Source: Mordavella massiliensis (GTDB lineage: Bacteria > Bacillota > Clostridia > Lachnospirales > Lachnospiraceae). From it: a DNA stretch of 64,000 nt. The translations under genes were made by a program, and so were the position numbers. Shown one piece after another: positions 42,005-49,230 of this stretch. Numbering within the stretch: position 1 is the first letter of the stretch; each line of letters starts with the position of its first letter. The stretch is from positions 1-64,000 of the forward strand of contig NZ_JACJKS010000005.1 in the NCBI RefSeq assembly GCF_016901695.1, given 5' to 3'. Below the pieces are notes generated by a model that saw nothing but the letters and a program-made list of their open reading frames with translations, ran no database searches and was not told where the DNA came from.

Positions 42005-42432
42005 AATTTCCGTGGGTTTCGATTGCCCCTGATGCCTCTCCAAGAGAACAACTCCGATATTATCGTGAGTACCGCGGCCTTCTGCGGCGGGAATTAGGAG
42101 ATATGACCGGAATATCAGAGACAACGATTTTGAACTATGAGCTTGGCTATATGCCCATTGCCTATGATAAGGCAAAGAGACTGGCAAAGGCGTTAGAGAT
42201 AGACGAAAAACTTCTCTTTGACGATTACTGTCGGTTTCTGGACTATCCATTTCAGCTTCGATGCAAGGAACTTCGTTTGGAATTAGGACTGACGCAGGTT
42301 GAGATTGCAGATAAAGCAGGAATAGCCCGTGGGACGTATGGCACATGGGAATGTGCTGCGGTCAGACCTGGCCGTGAGCCGTTTCAGAAATTTGCAGCTT
42401 TTATTACTTCCCAAGGAAAAGAGGTAGTGTAG
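41989..42432 (+). CDS. Double-HTH (Xre-type) regulator of the SirTM operon
   Basis: At least 147 aa from ATG 41989; the frame is open back to ATG 41905, but that part is macrodomain-derived. Two Cro/CI-type HTH units are seen: YYREYRGLLRRELGDMTGIS with ETTILNYELGYMPIAYDKA, and LRCKELRLELGLTQVEIADK with AGIARGTYGTWECAAVRPG. No good ribosome binding site precedes 41989, so the native 5' end may have been lost or replaced at the element junction. It is separated from the SirTM gene by 1 nt. It probably controls the operon. Confidence 0.7.
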   Translation: MLLHLEFPWVSIAPDASPREQLRYYREYRGLLRRELGDMTGISETTILNYELGYMPIAYDKAKRLAKALEIDEKLLFDDYCRFLDYPFQLRCKELRLELGLTQVEIADKAGIARGTYGTWECAAVRPGREPFQKFAAFITSQGKEVV

Positions 42433-42433
42433 T

Positions 42434-43279
42434 TTGGACCAGAAACAGATAGAAAGATTATCCCAGCAGCTTGCCAGCTCCGATGCGATTGTGATCGGAG
42501 CCGGGGCTGGCTTATCCACATCAGCAGGCTTCACATATACCGGGGAGCGGTTTGAGCATTACTTCCCGGACTTTATTGCCAAGTATCACTTTTCTGATAT
42601 GTATTCCGGCGGCTTCTATCCTTTTGATACGCTGGAAGAACATTGGGCTTATTGGAGCCGGTACATTTTCTGCAACCGTTATCTGGATGCCCCGAAGCCG
42701 GTTTATCAAGAACTGCTGTCTTTGGTGCAGGATAAGGATTATTTCGTACTGACTACCAATGTGGACCACCAGTTTCAGAAGGCGGGATTTGACAAGCACA
42801 AGCTATTTTACACGCAAGGTGACTATGGTCTTTGGCAATGTATGGAGCCTTGCCATCAGAAAACGTATGATAACGAGGAAGTAGTCCGGCGGATGGTCGC
42901 CGAGCAGAGGGACATGAGGATACCCACAGAGTTAGTCCCACGTTGCCCTGTCTGCGGCAAACCCATGACCATGAATTTGCGGAGCGACAATACTTTTGTT
43001 GAGGATGAAGGCTGGCATCTGGCCGCGGAGCGTTACGACGATTTTCTGCGCCGTCACGATGGACTGAAAGTGTTATATTTGGAGCTTGGCGTGGGAGCCA
43101 ACACTCCGGTCATTATTAAATATCCTTTTTGGAAAATGACCTATGCAAATCAAAATGCCACCTATGCCTGTATCAATTTCGGAGAGGCATTCGCTCCGCC
43201 GGAGATTAGAAATCGGTCAATCTGCATCAACGCTGACATTGGTAATGTGCTTTCACGGTTAAAGGAGGTGAAGATATGA
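42434..43279 (+). CDS. Class M sirtuin (SirTM), protein ADP-ribosyltransferase
   Basis: 281 aa; TTG start at 42434 with AAAGAGG upstream. NAD-binding GAGAGLSTSAGF is at 22-33. TTNVDHQF (107-114) with Asn109/Asp111 and TQGDYG (127-132) with Gln128 replace the canonical QN-D...HG deacetylase residues. This Asn/Gln pair is the mark of the SirTM class, which transfers ADP-ribose rather than deacetylating. The structural zinc site is Cys136, Cys140, Cys171, Cys174. In known SirTM operons the target is a lipoylated GcvH-like protein made by an adjacent gene; neither that nor a lipoate ligase is present here. The macrodomain gene overlaps its stop. Confidence 0.88.
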   Translation: MDQKQIERLSQQLASSDAIVIGAGAGLSTSAGFTYTGERFEHYFPDFIAKYHFSDMYSGGFYPFDTLEEHWAYWSRYIFCNRYLDAPKPVYQELLSLVQDKDYFVLTTNVDHQFQKAGFDKHKLFYTQGDYGLWQCMEPCHQKTYDNEEVVRRMVAEQRDMRIPTELVPRCPVCGKPMTMNLRSDNTFVEDEGWHLAAERYDDFLRRHDGLKVLYLELGVGANTPVIIKYPFWKMTYANQNATYACINFGEAFAPPEIRNRSICINADIGNVLSRLKEVKI

Positions 43280-44058
43280 CCCAGGAGGAAAGAAGGATAT
43301 ATCTCATCAGAGAATTACAGCACGAGATGCCTCAGTACGAGAACCTTGCCATTCCTGACACCGAGGATCAACAATGGCGGCTTTTACGTTCTCTGTTTAA
43401 TGTGCGTCCTCCGTATCCGGCATCGAAGGATTTCCTGAAGGTTCAGGATGAATACCTGTCGGAGATGATACGGCAAAGAGGAATTACCGTGGCCTGCGAT
43501 TTGCCGAGGGTAAAGAATGATCCGAAAATAACGCTTTGGCAGGGAGATATTACGACACTGCGTTGCGATGCGATTGTAAATGCCGCCAACAGCGCCCTAT
43601 TGGGGTGCTGGCAACCTTGCCATTCCTGCATCGACAACATTGTTCACTCGCTTTCCGGTGTCGAGCTTCGGATCAAGTGTAACGAGATTATGCAGGCGCA
43701 GGGGCATGAAGAAGAAACGGGAACCGCTAAAATTACGCCTGCCTACAATCTTCCCTGCAAATATGTGCTGCATACGGTTGGGCCGATTATTTCAGGACCA
43801 CTTCGCAAAAGTGACTGTGATCTCTTGGCAAGCTGTTATCAATCTTGCCTGGAGCTTGCCGCAGAGAATGAGGTACAGTCTATTGCCTTTTGCTGTATTT
43901 CAACTGGCGTTTTCCATTTTCCCCAGGAACGGGCGGCTGAAATCGCAGTCAAAACAGTTAGGAGCTTTCTTGAGACGGACAGCTCCATTCAACAAGTAAT
44001 TTTCAATGTCTTTACGGACAAGGATTTAGAAATCTATCAAAAACTGCTTAACAACTAA
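43276..44058 (+). CDS. Zinc-macrodomain protein-ADP-ribose hydrolase, SirTM-linked
   Basis: 260 aa, complete. ATG overlaps the SirTM stop (ATGA), with AAAGGAGGTG upstream. The N-terminal helical region (~1-80) resembles that of the truncated copy at 41549. The macrodomain has GDITTLRCDAIVNAANS (90-106), the zinc motif CWQPCHSCIDNIVH (111-124, ligands Cys115/His116/Cys118 likely), YVLHTVGPII and the ribose-binding ISTGVFHFP. Enzymes of this class remove ADP-ribose added by SirTM. Writer and eraser are therefore made from one transcript under an HTH regulator. Confidence 0.9.
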   Translation: MTQEERRIYLIRELQHEMPQYENLAIPDTEDQQWRLLRSLFNVRPPYPASKDFLKVQDEYLSEMIRQRGITVACDLPRVKNDPKITLWQGDITTLRCDAIVNAANSALLGCWQPCHSCIDNIVHSLSGVELRIKCNEIMQAQGHEEETGTAKITPAYNLPCKYVLHTVGPIISGPLRKSDCDLLASCYQSCLELAAENEVQSIAFCCISTGVFHFPQERAAEIAVKTVRSFLETDSSIQQVIFNVFTDKDLEIYQKLLNN

Positions 44059-44092
44059 ATATAGCGGCTCTTGTGGGCCGATGGATTGACGG

Positions 44093-44176
44093 ACATTAGT
44101 GTTTCTGCTGATGTCCGTTTTTCTATGCCTAAAATCAGATGCGAAAGGAGGTTCCGGGCTGGGCCTCCTTTTTGTG
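44093..44176 (+). terminator. Two tandem terminators between the SirTM operon and parB
   Basis: GGACATTAGTG...CTGATGTCCGTTTTT (44093-44125) and AGGAGGTTCCGGGCTGGGCCTCCTTTTT (44146-44176). They mark the SirTM operon as a separate transcription unit from the ICE backbone. A strong promoter for parB is not evident between them and 44198. Confidence 0.75.
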
Positions 44177-44197
44177 TCTCAATGGAGGTGAGAAGCA

Positions 44198-45115
44198 TTG
44201 AGCGATAAGCCCGCGTCACCTGCCAGGGGACGAAAGAAAACCGCCCCGCCTGCCCAGCAGCCACCCCAGGAAGAAGTGGTGGTTCGCCTGCCGCTGACGG
44301 ACCTTTACCCATTCCCGGACCACCCTTTTCAGGTGCGGGACGATGAGGAAATGCGGGAGACAATCCAGAGCGTCAAAGAGTATGGCGTGATTGTCCCTGC
44401 CATCGTGCGGCCCCGCGAGGAAGGCGGCTATGAGATTGTGGCCGGACACCGGCGCAAATACGCCTGTGAGCAGGCCGGTCTGGATACCATGCCGGTTCTG
44501 ATCCGCAACCTGGACCGGGATGCGGCCACCATCATCATGGTGGACAGCAACCTTCAGCGGGAGAACATCCTTCCCAGCGAAAGGGCCAAGGCGTACAAGA
44601 TGAAGCTGGAGGCCATCAAGCGGCAGGGCGCACGAAACGATTTGACTTCGCCGAAAATTTCGGCGAAGTTGAGAAGTGATGATGAAATCGGCCAGCAGAT
44701 GGGGGTCAGCGGCGATACGGTCCGCAATTATATTTCCCTGACGAACCTGGTTCCGGAGCTGATGCAGATGGTAGACGAGAAAAAGATTGCCCTTTCACCC
44801 GCCTATCAGATTGCGGCGCTCAAACCGGAGGAACAGCAGATGCTCGTCACCACGATAGACTATGAGCAGGCCACCCCGTCACTCTCCCAGGCCCAGCGGA
44901 TGAAGAAATTCAGCCAGGCCGGGCGGCTCAATGAGGACAGTATGCTGGCAATCATGTCAGAGGAAAAGAAGCCGGAGAAGTTCAGCCTGACCTTTGACGG
45001 GGACCGCATACGCAAGTATTTCCCCAAATCCTATACGCCCCTGCAAATGGAGAACACCATCATCAAGCTGCTTGAGGCATGGCAGAAGAAACGCCAGCGC
45101 AGCCAGGAGCGATAA
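44198..45115 (+). CDS. parB: ParB/Spo0J-type partition protein of the ICE
   Basis: 305 aa; TTG at 44198 with ATGGAGGTG upstream. ParB N-domain: LPLTDLYPFPDHPFQVRDDE, the CTP/arginine patch GYEIVAGHRRKYACEQAGLD, and DSNLQRENILPSERAKAYKM. A HTH follows (DEIGQQMGVSGDTVRNYISL), then a C-terminal region KFSLTFDGDRIRKYFPKSYT found in ICE versions. It is usually preceded by parA; none is visible here, and the SirTM operon occupies that place. Likely role: stability of the excised element. Confidence 0.88.
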   Translation: MSDKPASPARGRKKTAPPAQQPPQEEVVVRLPLTDLYPFPDHPFQVRDDEEMRETIQSVKEYGVIVPAIVRPREEGGYEIVAGHRRKYACEQAGLDTMPVLIRNLDRDAATIIMVDSNLQRENILPSERAKAYKMKLEAIKRQGARNDLTSPKISAKLRSDDEIGQQMGVSGDTVRNYISLTNLVPELMQMVDEKKIALSPAYQIAALKPEEQQMLVTTIDYEQATPSLSQAQRMKKFSQAGRLNEDSMLAIMSEEKKPEKFSLTFDGDRIRKYFPKSYTPLQMENTIIKLLEAWQKKRQRSQER

Positions 45116-45183
45116 AACTGAATACACCTAAACCGCCGGACAATCCATTTGCCCGGCTTTTTCATTTTCATAAGGAGGTATCC

Positions 45184-45792
45184 ATGTATATCAACACTTT
45201 CAAATACACACCGGAAGATGTGGACTGCAAACTTTGTACCGAGTATGTCAAGAAATTTGGCTGCACCGCCTGCGGCTGCCCCTGGATGGCCGAGCGTATT
45301 GAGGCGGGCGTTGTGAGCTATGCAGAGGTGGTCCGGCAGATGTTTCCCAATGACAAGCGCCTGATGGCCCGCCTGGAACCGCTGATCCGGGATTTCCCCG
45401 GTATGCTCTGGAAGGATGAGCGCCACCGGCAGCGTATGGAGGGCGTGAAAATCCACCTGGGACACAGCAAGCGCCGGGACACACCTGCCTTCTTTGCGGT
45501 CATGTTCCTGTTCACTTCCGATGAGGACATTTACCGCCGCGCTGGAAACTGCCTGTGCAGGCGGGGCGCGGAGTTCGATTATGCAAGGCTCCATGAGATT
45601 TCACCCCATGACTACACCCTCTATATCGCTGCGCGGGGCATCTACACCAACGCGGGAGGACTGACAACCCGTGACCTGGCAGATGCCGAGGTTGTGGACG
45701 CTGCGGCGCTCCGCATGATCGTGAACGCCCTGCTCATCGCCCGGTACGGCTGTGCGGTCCTGGATATTCACGAAAGGGGGCGCAAGGCATGA
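45184..45792 (+). CDS. Conserved ICE protein of unknown function (202 aa)
   Basis: ATG at 45184 with AAGGAGG at 45172-45178. The N-terminus has a Cys cluster (DCKLCTEYVKKFGCTACGCP) that could bind zinc or an FeS cluster, followed by a helical region with LMARLEPLIRDFPGML and DEDIYRRAGNCLCRRGAEFD. The central DEDIYRR and DYTLYIAARG segments are conserved in my memory of Tn1549/CTn relatives, where the gene follows parB. No function is assigned. It overlaps the next gene by 4 nt (ATGA). Confidence 0.65.
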   Translation: MYINTFKYTPEDVDCKLCTEYVKKFGCTACGCPWMAERIEAGVVSYAEVVRQMFPNDKRLMARLEPLIRDFPGMLWKDERHRQRMEGVKIHLGHSKRRDTPAFFAVMFLFTSDEDIYRRAGNCLCRRGAEFDYARLHEISPHDYTLYIAARGIYTNAGGLTTRDLADAEVVDAAALRMIVNALLIARYGCAVLDIHERGRKA

Positions 45793-46058
45793 AACCTCTG
45801 CATCTTCCGCTGGAAGGCCACGACCTGCTGGCTGTGGAACGGTTCAAGGATGATACCCGGCACATGGCAGAATTTCTCATCCTGTCCACCCACTGCCCCC
45901 TGGGGCGCAGGGGCCAGTATAAGCGGCTGTTTCTGACCGAGGACGAATATGCCCGGATGCGGTCCCTGGAACGCCAGGGGCAGCTTCAGATCCGCCGCCA
46001 CGCTGCAATCATCGAGGGGCATATCCTGCCCGACAAACCCAAAAAGCGCCGCCATTGA
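45789..46058 (+). CDS. Conserved small ICE protein (89 aa)
   Basis: Unrecognised function. Translationally coupled to the preceding gene (ATGA overlap). Basic and compact: FLILSTHCPLGRRGQYKRLF followed by LTEDEYARMRSLERQGQLQI and a Lys/Arg-rich end. No membrane segment. Position within the ICE backbone supports a real gene. Confidence 0.6.
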   Translation: MKPLHLPLEGHDLLAVERFKDDTRHMAEFLILSTHCPLGRRGQYKRLFLTEDEYARMRSLERQGQLQIRRHAAIIEGHILPDKPKKRRH

Positions 46059-46088
46059 TGGCAGGCGCACCCATAGGAGGATTTAAGT

Positions 46089-46595
46089 ATGGACGCTTAT
46101 GAAGCATTGAAAGAAACCTTTGACGATCTGTTCCAGCAGGCGGTGGAGGAAGGCTGCTACACCGAGGACGAAGCTGCCGAGCTGGTGGAAAGCCTGGACA
46201 TTTACAGTCTGTTGCAGGTGGTCCGCCATAATGCTACAACGGTGTATTCCTACATCACCCAGGGAAGGCAGGAACGGTCCTTTAACTACCGGGGAGAGGA
46301 CCTGTTCCGCCAGAAAGCCACCCTGCTGTATGAGGAAACCGACCAGGTGACAATGGAGATCGTGGTGGCTACCCGCACCTTGGAGCTGTGGCTCCTGGAA
46401 GATATGTCCCTGGCGGTTGTCTCCTGCGTGAGCGTGAACTACGACCATGACGGTTATATCACGCAGTACCGCACCATCAAGGATACGCCGGTCATGGACA
46501 GCGAGCTGTGTCTGGACCTGGGCGAGCTTGTGGAGGACTTAAACGGGCTGTGCGGCCCGGTGTATGAACATACCCAGCCGGTCTATGAACCGTAA
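46089..46595 (+). CDS. Conserved ICE protein of unknown function (168 aa)
   Basis: ATG at 46089 with AGGAGG upstream. The protein is acidic, with an N-terminal helical part (YEALKETFDDLFQQAVEEGC) and a beta-rich C-terminal half (TMEIVVATRTLELWLLEDMS, then CVSVNYDHDGYITQYRTIKD). No motif is recognised. It sits between the parB cluster and the DUF6017 gene, the usual order in Tn1549-like elements. Confidence 0.6.
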   Translation: MDAYEALKETFDDLFQQAVEEGCYTEDEAAELVESLDIYSLLQVVRHNATTVYSYITQGRQERSFNYRGEDLFRQKATLLYEETDQVTMEIVVATRTLELWLLEDMSLAVVSCVSVNYDHDGYITQYRTIKDTPVMDSELCLDLGELVEDLNGLCGPVYEHTQPVYEP

Positions 46596-46652
46596 CCAGT
46601 AAGGCGGCTGGCCCCAGGGCCGGGCCGCCCTTTCAGAATGGGAGTGATGAAT

Positions 46653-47534
46653 ATGGCAGTTTTTCGCGTAGAGCGCACACGGGACTACACCGTGATGAGC
46701 AACTACCACCTGAAGGATACCGGCCTGACCCTGAAAGCCAAGGGGCTTCTTTCTATGATGCTTTCCCTGCCGGATGAGTGGAATTACACCACGCGGGGCC
46801 TGGCCTCCATCTGCAAGGAAAGCGTGGAGACGATTGGCAAGACCCTCCGGGAGCTGGAAAGCGCGGGGTATCTGACCCGCAGGCAGCTCCGGGGCAAGAA
46901 TGGCCGGATCACCGATACCGAATACACCATCTTTGAGAAGCCGGTCAAGCCCCAGCCGGAACAGGCCCCGCCAGATACGGCTTCACCAGGTACGGAAAAC
47001 CCGGATATGGTAAATCCAGATATGGAAACACCAGATATGGCTGTACCAGATACGGAAAACCCGCCGCAATTAAATACTAGGAAATCAAATATCCAAAAAT
47101 CAAATACTTATGGATCAAATACTCATTCATTCTTTCCTTCTGCGCCTGCGGCGGCAGAGACGGACGGACAGACGGAAGTGATGGAGAAACGGGAAGAAAT
47201 CAGGTATCAGATTGAGTACGAGCATATCTGCAATTCCCTGAACCGGGAACAGATAGACGAGTTCGTGGAAATCATGCTGGAAGTGGCGCTGACCAAAAGC
47301 CCCACCATCAAGATCGGGCGGGATGCGGAATATCCCACCGCTTTTGTTCAGCAGCGGTTTGCGAAGATCACCTGTTCCCACATCGAGAAGGTGCTGGACG
47401 GCATCCACGAAAACACCACCCGCGTCTGGAACACCAAGGCATATCTGATGGCGGCGCTGTTCAATGCACCGTCCTCTCTGGACAATCACTACACGATGTT
47501 GGTCAATCACGACCTTTACGGAGGCGGCTCATAA
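46653..47534 (+). CDS. DUF6017 / HTH replication-associated protein of the ICE
   Basis: 293 aa; ATG 46653 is favoured by GGGAGTGA upstream over ATG 46638. The N-terminal winged HTH domain (RDYTVMSNYHLKDTGLTLKA, then TTRGLASICKESVETIGKTL) is of the replication-initiator type used by plasmids and ICEs. A Pro/Asp/Thr-rich low-complexity linker (~105-150) is built of short repeats around PDM/PDT. The C-terminal DUF6017 domain has EIMLEVALTKSPTIKIG, SHIEKVLDGIHENTTRVWNT and KAYLMAALFNAPSSLDNHYT. Probable role in element replication or its control (inference). Confidence 0.8.
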   Translation: MAVFRVERTRDYTVMSNYHLKDTGLTLKAKGLLSMMLSLPDEWNYTTRGLASICKESVETIGKTLRELESAGYLTRRQLRGKNGRITDTEYTIFEKPVKPQPEQAPPDTASPGTENPDMVNPDMETPDMAVPDTENPPQLNTRKSNIQKSNTYGSNTHSFFPSAPAAAETDGQTEVMEKREEIRYQIEYEHICNSLNREQIDEFVEIMLEVALTKSPTIKIGRDAEYPTAFVQQRFAKITCSHIEKVLDGIHENTTRVWNTKAYLMAALFNAPSSLDNHYTMLVNHDLYGGGS

Positions 47535-47580
47535 GGGCCGCCTTTTCTGCACCCCGGACATGGGGAGAAAGGAGTTTTGC

Positions 47581-47937
47581 ATGAAACGCCCGCTTGCGTA
47601 TATCACCGCCCATTGGGGCGACAACGAGTTTGAGAACACCGAAAACGCCGCCAAATACTGCCGCCTGGTCTACGAGGCCGGATTTTCCCCGGTCTGCCCG
47701 CTTCTGTTCCTTCCGCTGTTTTTGAAGGACAGCATCCCCCAGGAGCATAAAGACGGGATCGACATGGCCCGCGACTATCTCCGCCGCGCTTCGGTGCTGG
47801 TGGTCTGCGGCGGTACGGTGGATAAGGCCATGAAGAACGACATCGCCGTAGCCGAGCGGCTGCGGATCACCGCTACCACCCTGGACGGTATTTTGACAGT
47901 CAAAGGCCAGGGCCGCGAGGAAGGGGGTGGAAAATGA
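47581..47937 (+). CDS. DUF7768-like (nucleoside 2-deoxyribosyltransferase-fold) protein
   Basis: 118 aa; ATG at 47581, with AGAAAGGAG upstream. It begins KRPLAYITAHWGDNEFENTE, followed by YCRLVYEAGFSPVCPLLFLP and ASVLVVCGGTVDKAMKNDIA. This (Y-I-s--y-gd, then s--m--Di--A) resembles the DUF4406/DUF7768 group of nucleoside-deoxyribosyltransferase-like proteins common in Tn1549-type elements. The activity is untested to my knowledge. It overlaps the next gene by 4 nt. Confidence 0.65.
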   Translation: MKRPLAYITAHWGDNEFENTENAAKYCRLVYEAGFSPVCPLLFLPLFLKDSIPQEHKDGIDMARDYLRRASVLVVCGGTVDKAMKNDIAVAERLRITATTLDGILTVKGQGREEGGGK

Positions 47938-48299
47938 TGGAGCTGAACCACACAGAACAGATGGCGCTCTTTGAGGGCCTGATGGATGCGGAATACCGAA
48001 AGCTCAAGCCGCAGTTCCCGCGATGCCGGTTTAAGAAAGAGCTTTTCCCGGAAGGGATTTATCTGCACATCCAGAATGGCAGGCGGCACTGTGATGTGGA
48101 GGTCGGCACTGGCATCCACATCAACTGCTGGCGGAATGAGCGGTATGGCCGGGACGATGACTTGTGCAGTTGGAGCTATAATCCGCCGAAGGACGATCAG
48201 GTGGCAGAGCTTTCCCGGTATCTGCAAGAGGTCCATTTCCCCCTGCTGGAACAGCCGGAGCGCCGCTCTGATGAGCTGTTTCCAGCCATCTGGGAGTAA
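47934..48299 (+). CDS. Conserved small ICE protein (121 aa)
   Basis: ATG at 47934 overlaps the preceding stop; GGGGGTGG lies upstream. The product (LFEGLMDAEYRKLKPQFPRC, then FPEGIYLHIQNGRRHCDVEV, then CSWSYNPPKDDQVAELSRYL) has no motif I recognise. It is encoded inside a run of conserved ICE genes and is probably genuine. Confidence 0.55.
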   Translation: MMELNHTEQMALFEGLMDAEYRKLKPQFPRCRFKKELFPEGIYLHIQNGRRHCDVEVGTGIHINCWRNERYGRDDDLCSWSYNPPKDDQVAELSRYLQEVHFPLLEQPERRSDELFPAIWE

Positions 48300-48392
48300 T
48301 CGGCTATGCGGACACGATACCTGCTCCGCCGTCTGGTGGTCCCGCCTTAGACGGGGCCGCCGCTTTCATCCTGACAGAAGGGAGTGATTTTG

Positions 48393-48878
48393 ATGCAGGA
48401 AGAAGTGGAAAACAGGACATTGACGCTGACGGTCAATGCCGCCAAATTCACCGGGCGGGTCCTGAAAGCGGCGCTTTCCAAGTACCTGGCCCACCGCAAG
48501 AATAAAAAACTGCAAAACAGCCGGGACAGCCCGGACGATGTGAAGCCATACGGCAGGGTCAGCATGGAGGACCTGAAAAAGCAGTACGGCGATATGAAGG
48601 AGATCGACCTGCAAGATAAGGGGCTTCGGAGTTTTGACCGGATTGCCCGCGAGTACAAGGTCCAGTATGCGGTCTATAAAACGGCAAAGGGCCAGTATCA
48701 GATTTTCTTTAAGGCACCCAGCGAGGCGAGCATGAACGCCGCCTTCCAGAAGTATTCCAAGAACCGGCTGAAAAAGGAGCAGCGCCGGGAGTCGGTGCTG
48801 GGTAAGCTCAAGAAGTTCAAGGAGCTGGTGAAAGCCCCTGTCCCGAACCGTGAGAAACGGAGGGAACAGGAACGATGA
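48393..48878 (+). CDS. pcfB: PcfB-family (DUF3801) conjugation protein
   Basis: 161 aa from ATG 48393 (an in-frame GTG at 48384 is possible). The N-terminal LTVNAAKFTGRVLKAALSKY segment, then GRVSMEDLKKQYGDMKEIDL and YAVYKTAKGQYQIFFKAPSE are the DUF3801/PcfB pattern. PcfB helps the VirD4-type coupling protein dock the relaxosome in enterococcal conjugation; by analogy it serves the split VirD4 encoded next. Its stop overlaps that gene by 4 nt. Confidence 0.8.
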   Translation: MQEEVENRTLTLTVNAAKFTGRVLKAALSKYLAHRKNKKLQNSRDSPDDVKPYGRVSMEDLKKQYGDMKEIDLQDKGLRSFDRIAREYKVQYAVYKTAKGQYQIFFKAPSEASMNAAFQKYSKNRLKKEQRRESVLGKLKKFKELVKAPVPNREKRREQER

Positions 48879-49183
48879 GGCAGCTCGATTTGAAAAAACT
48901 TCTGCTCCCCAACCTGCCCTATCTGCTGATCGGCCTCTATGCCACCAAGCTGGGTGAGGCATGGCGGCTGGCTCCGGGCGTGGACGCTTCGGCCAAGCTG
49001 CTGGGCCTGATGGATGGATTTGCCGCCGCCTTTCAGTCGGCGCTCCCCAGCTTTCACCCGGTTGACCTGCTGGTGGGCCTTTGCTGCGGGGCTGCCCTGC
49101 GCCTGGCTGTCTACATCAAGGGCAAAAATGCCAAGAAATACCGCAAGAACATGGAATACGGTTCTGCCCGCTGGAGTGCATAA
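48875..49183 (+). pseudogene. virD4: VirD4/TraG coupling protein, 5' part (interrupted)
   Basis: The frame gives the N-terminal membrane region of a TraG/VirD4 protein: RQLDLKKLLLPNLPYLLIGL, a second hydrophobic stretch near LLVGLCCGAALRLAVYIKG, then KKYRKNMEYGSARW. At the TGG codon 49172-49174 the sequence switches to the inserted element and stops three codons later. The 3' part resumes at 57744 with GTAEDIKPF in the same reading phase. Joining the two at TGG gives one continuous coupling protein of about 600 aa. Confidence 0.92.
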
Positions 49184-49230
49184 TTTTAAGTGTAAATGAC
49201 ACATACATGGACGCACAGGAGGTTATGCAC

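Noticed and set aside
49081..49230. Upstream extension of the inner serine recombinase
   Set aside because: It lies in the virD4 coding region and across the junction; ATG 49231 with AGGAGG gives the normal recombinase N-terminus.
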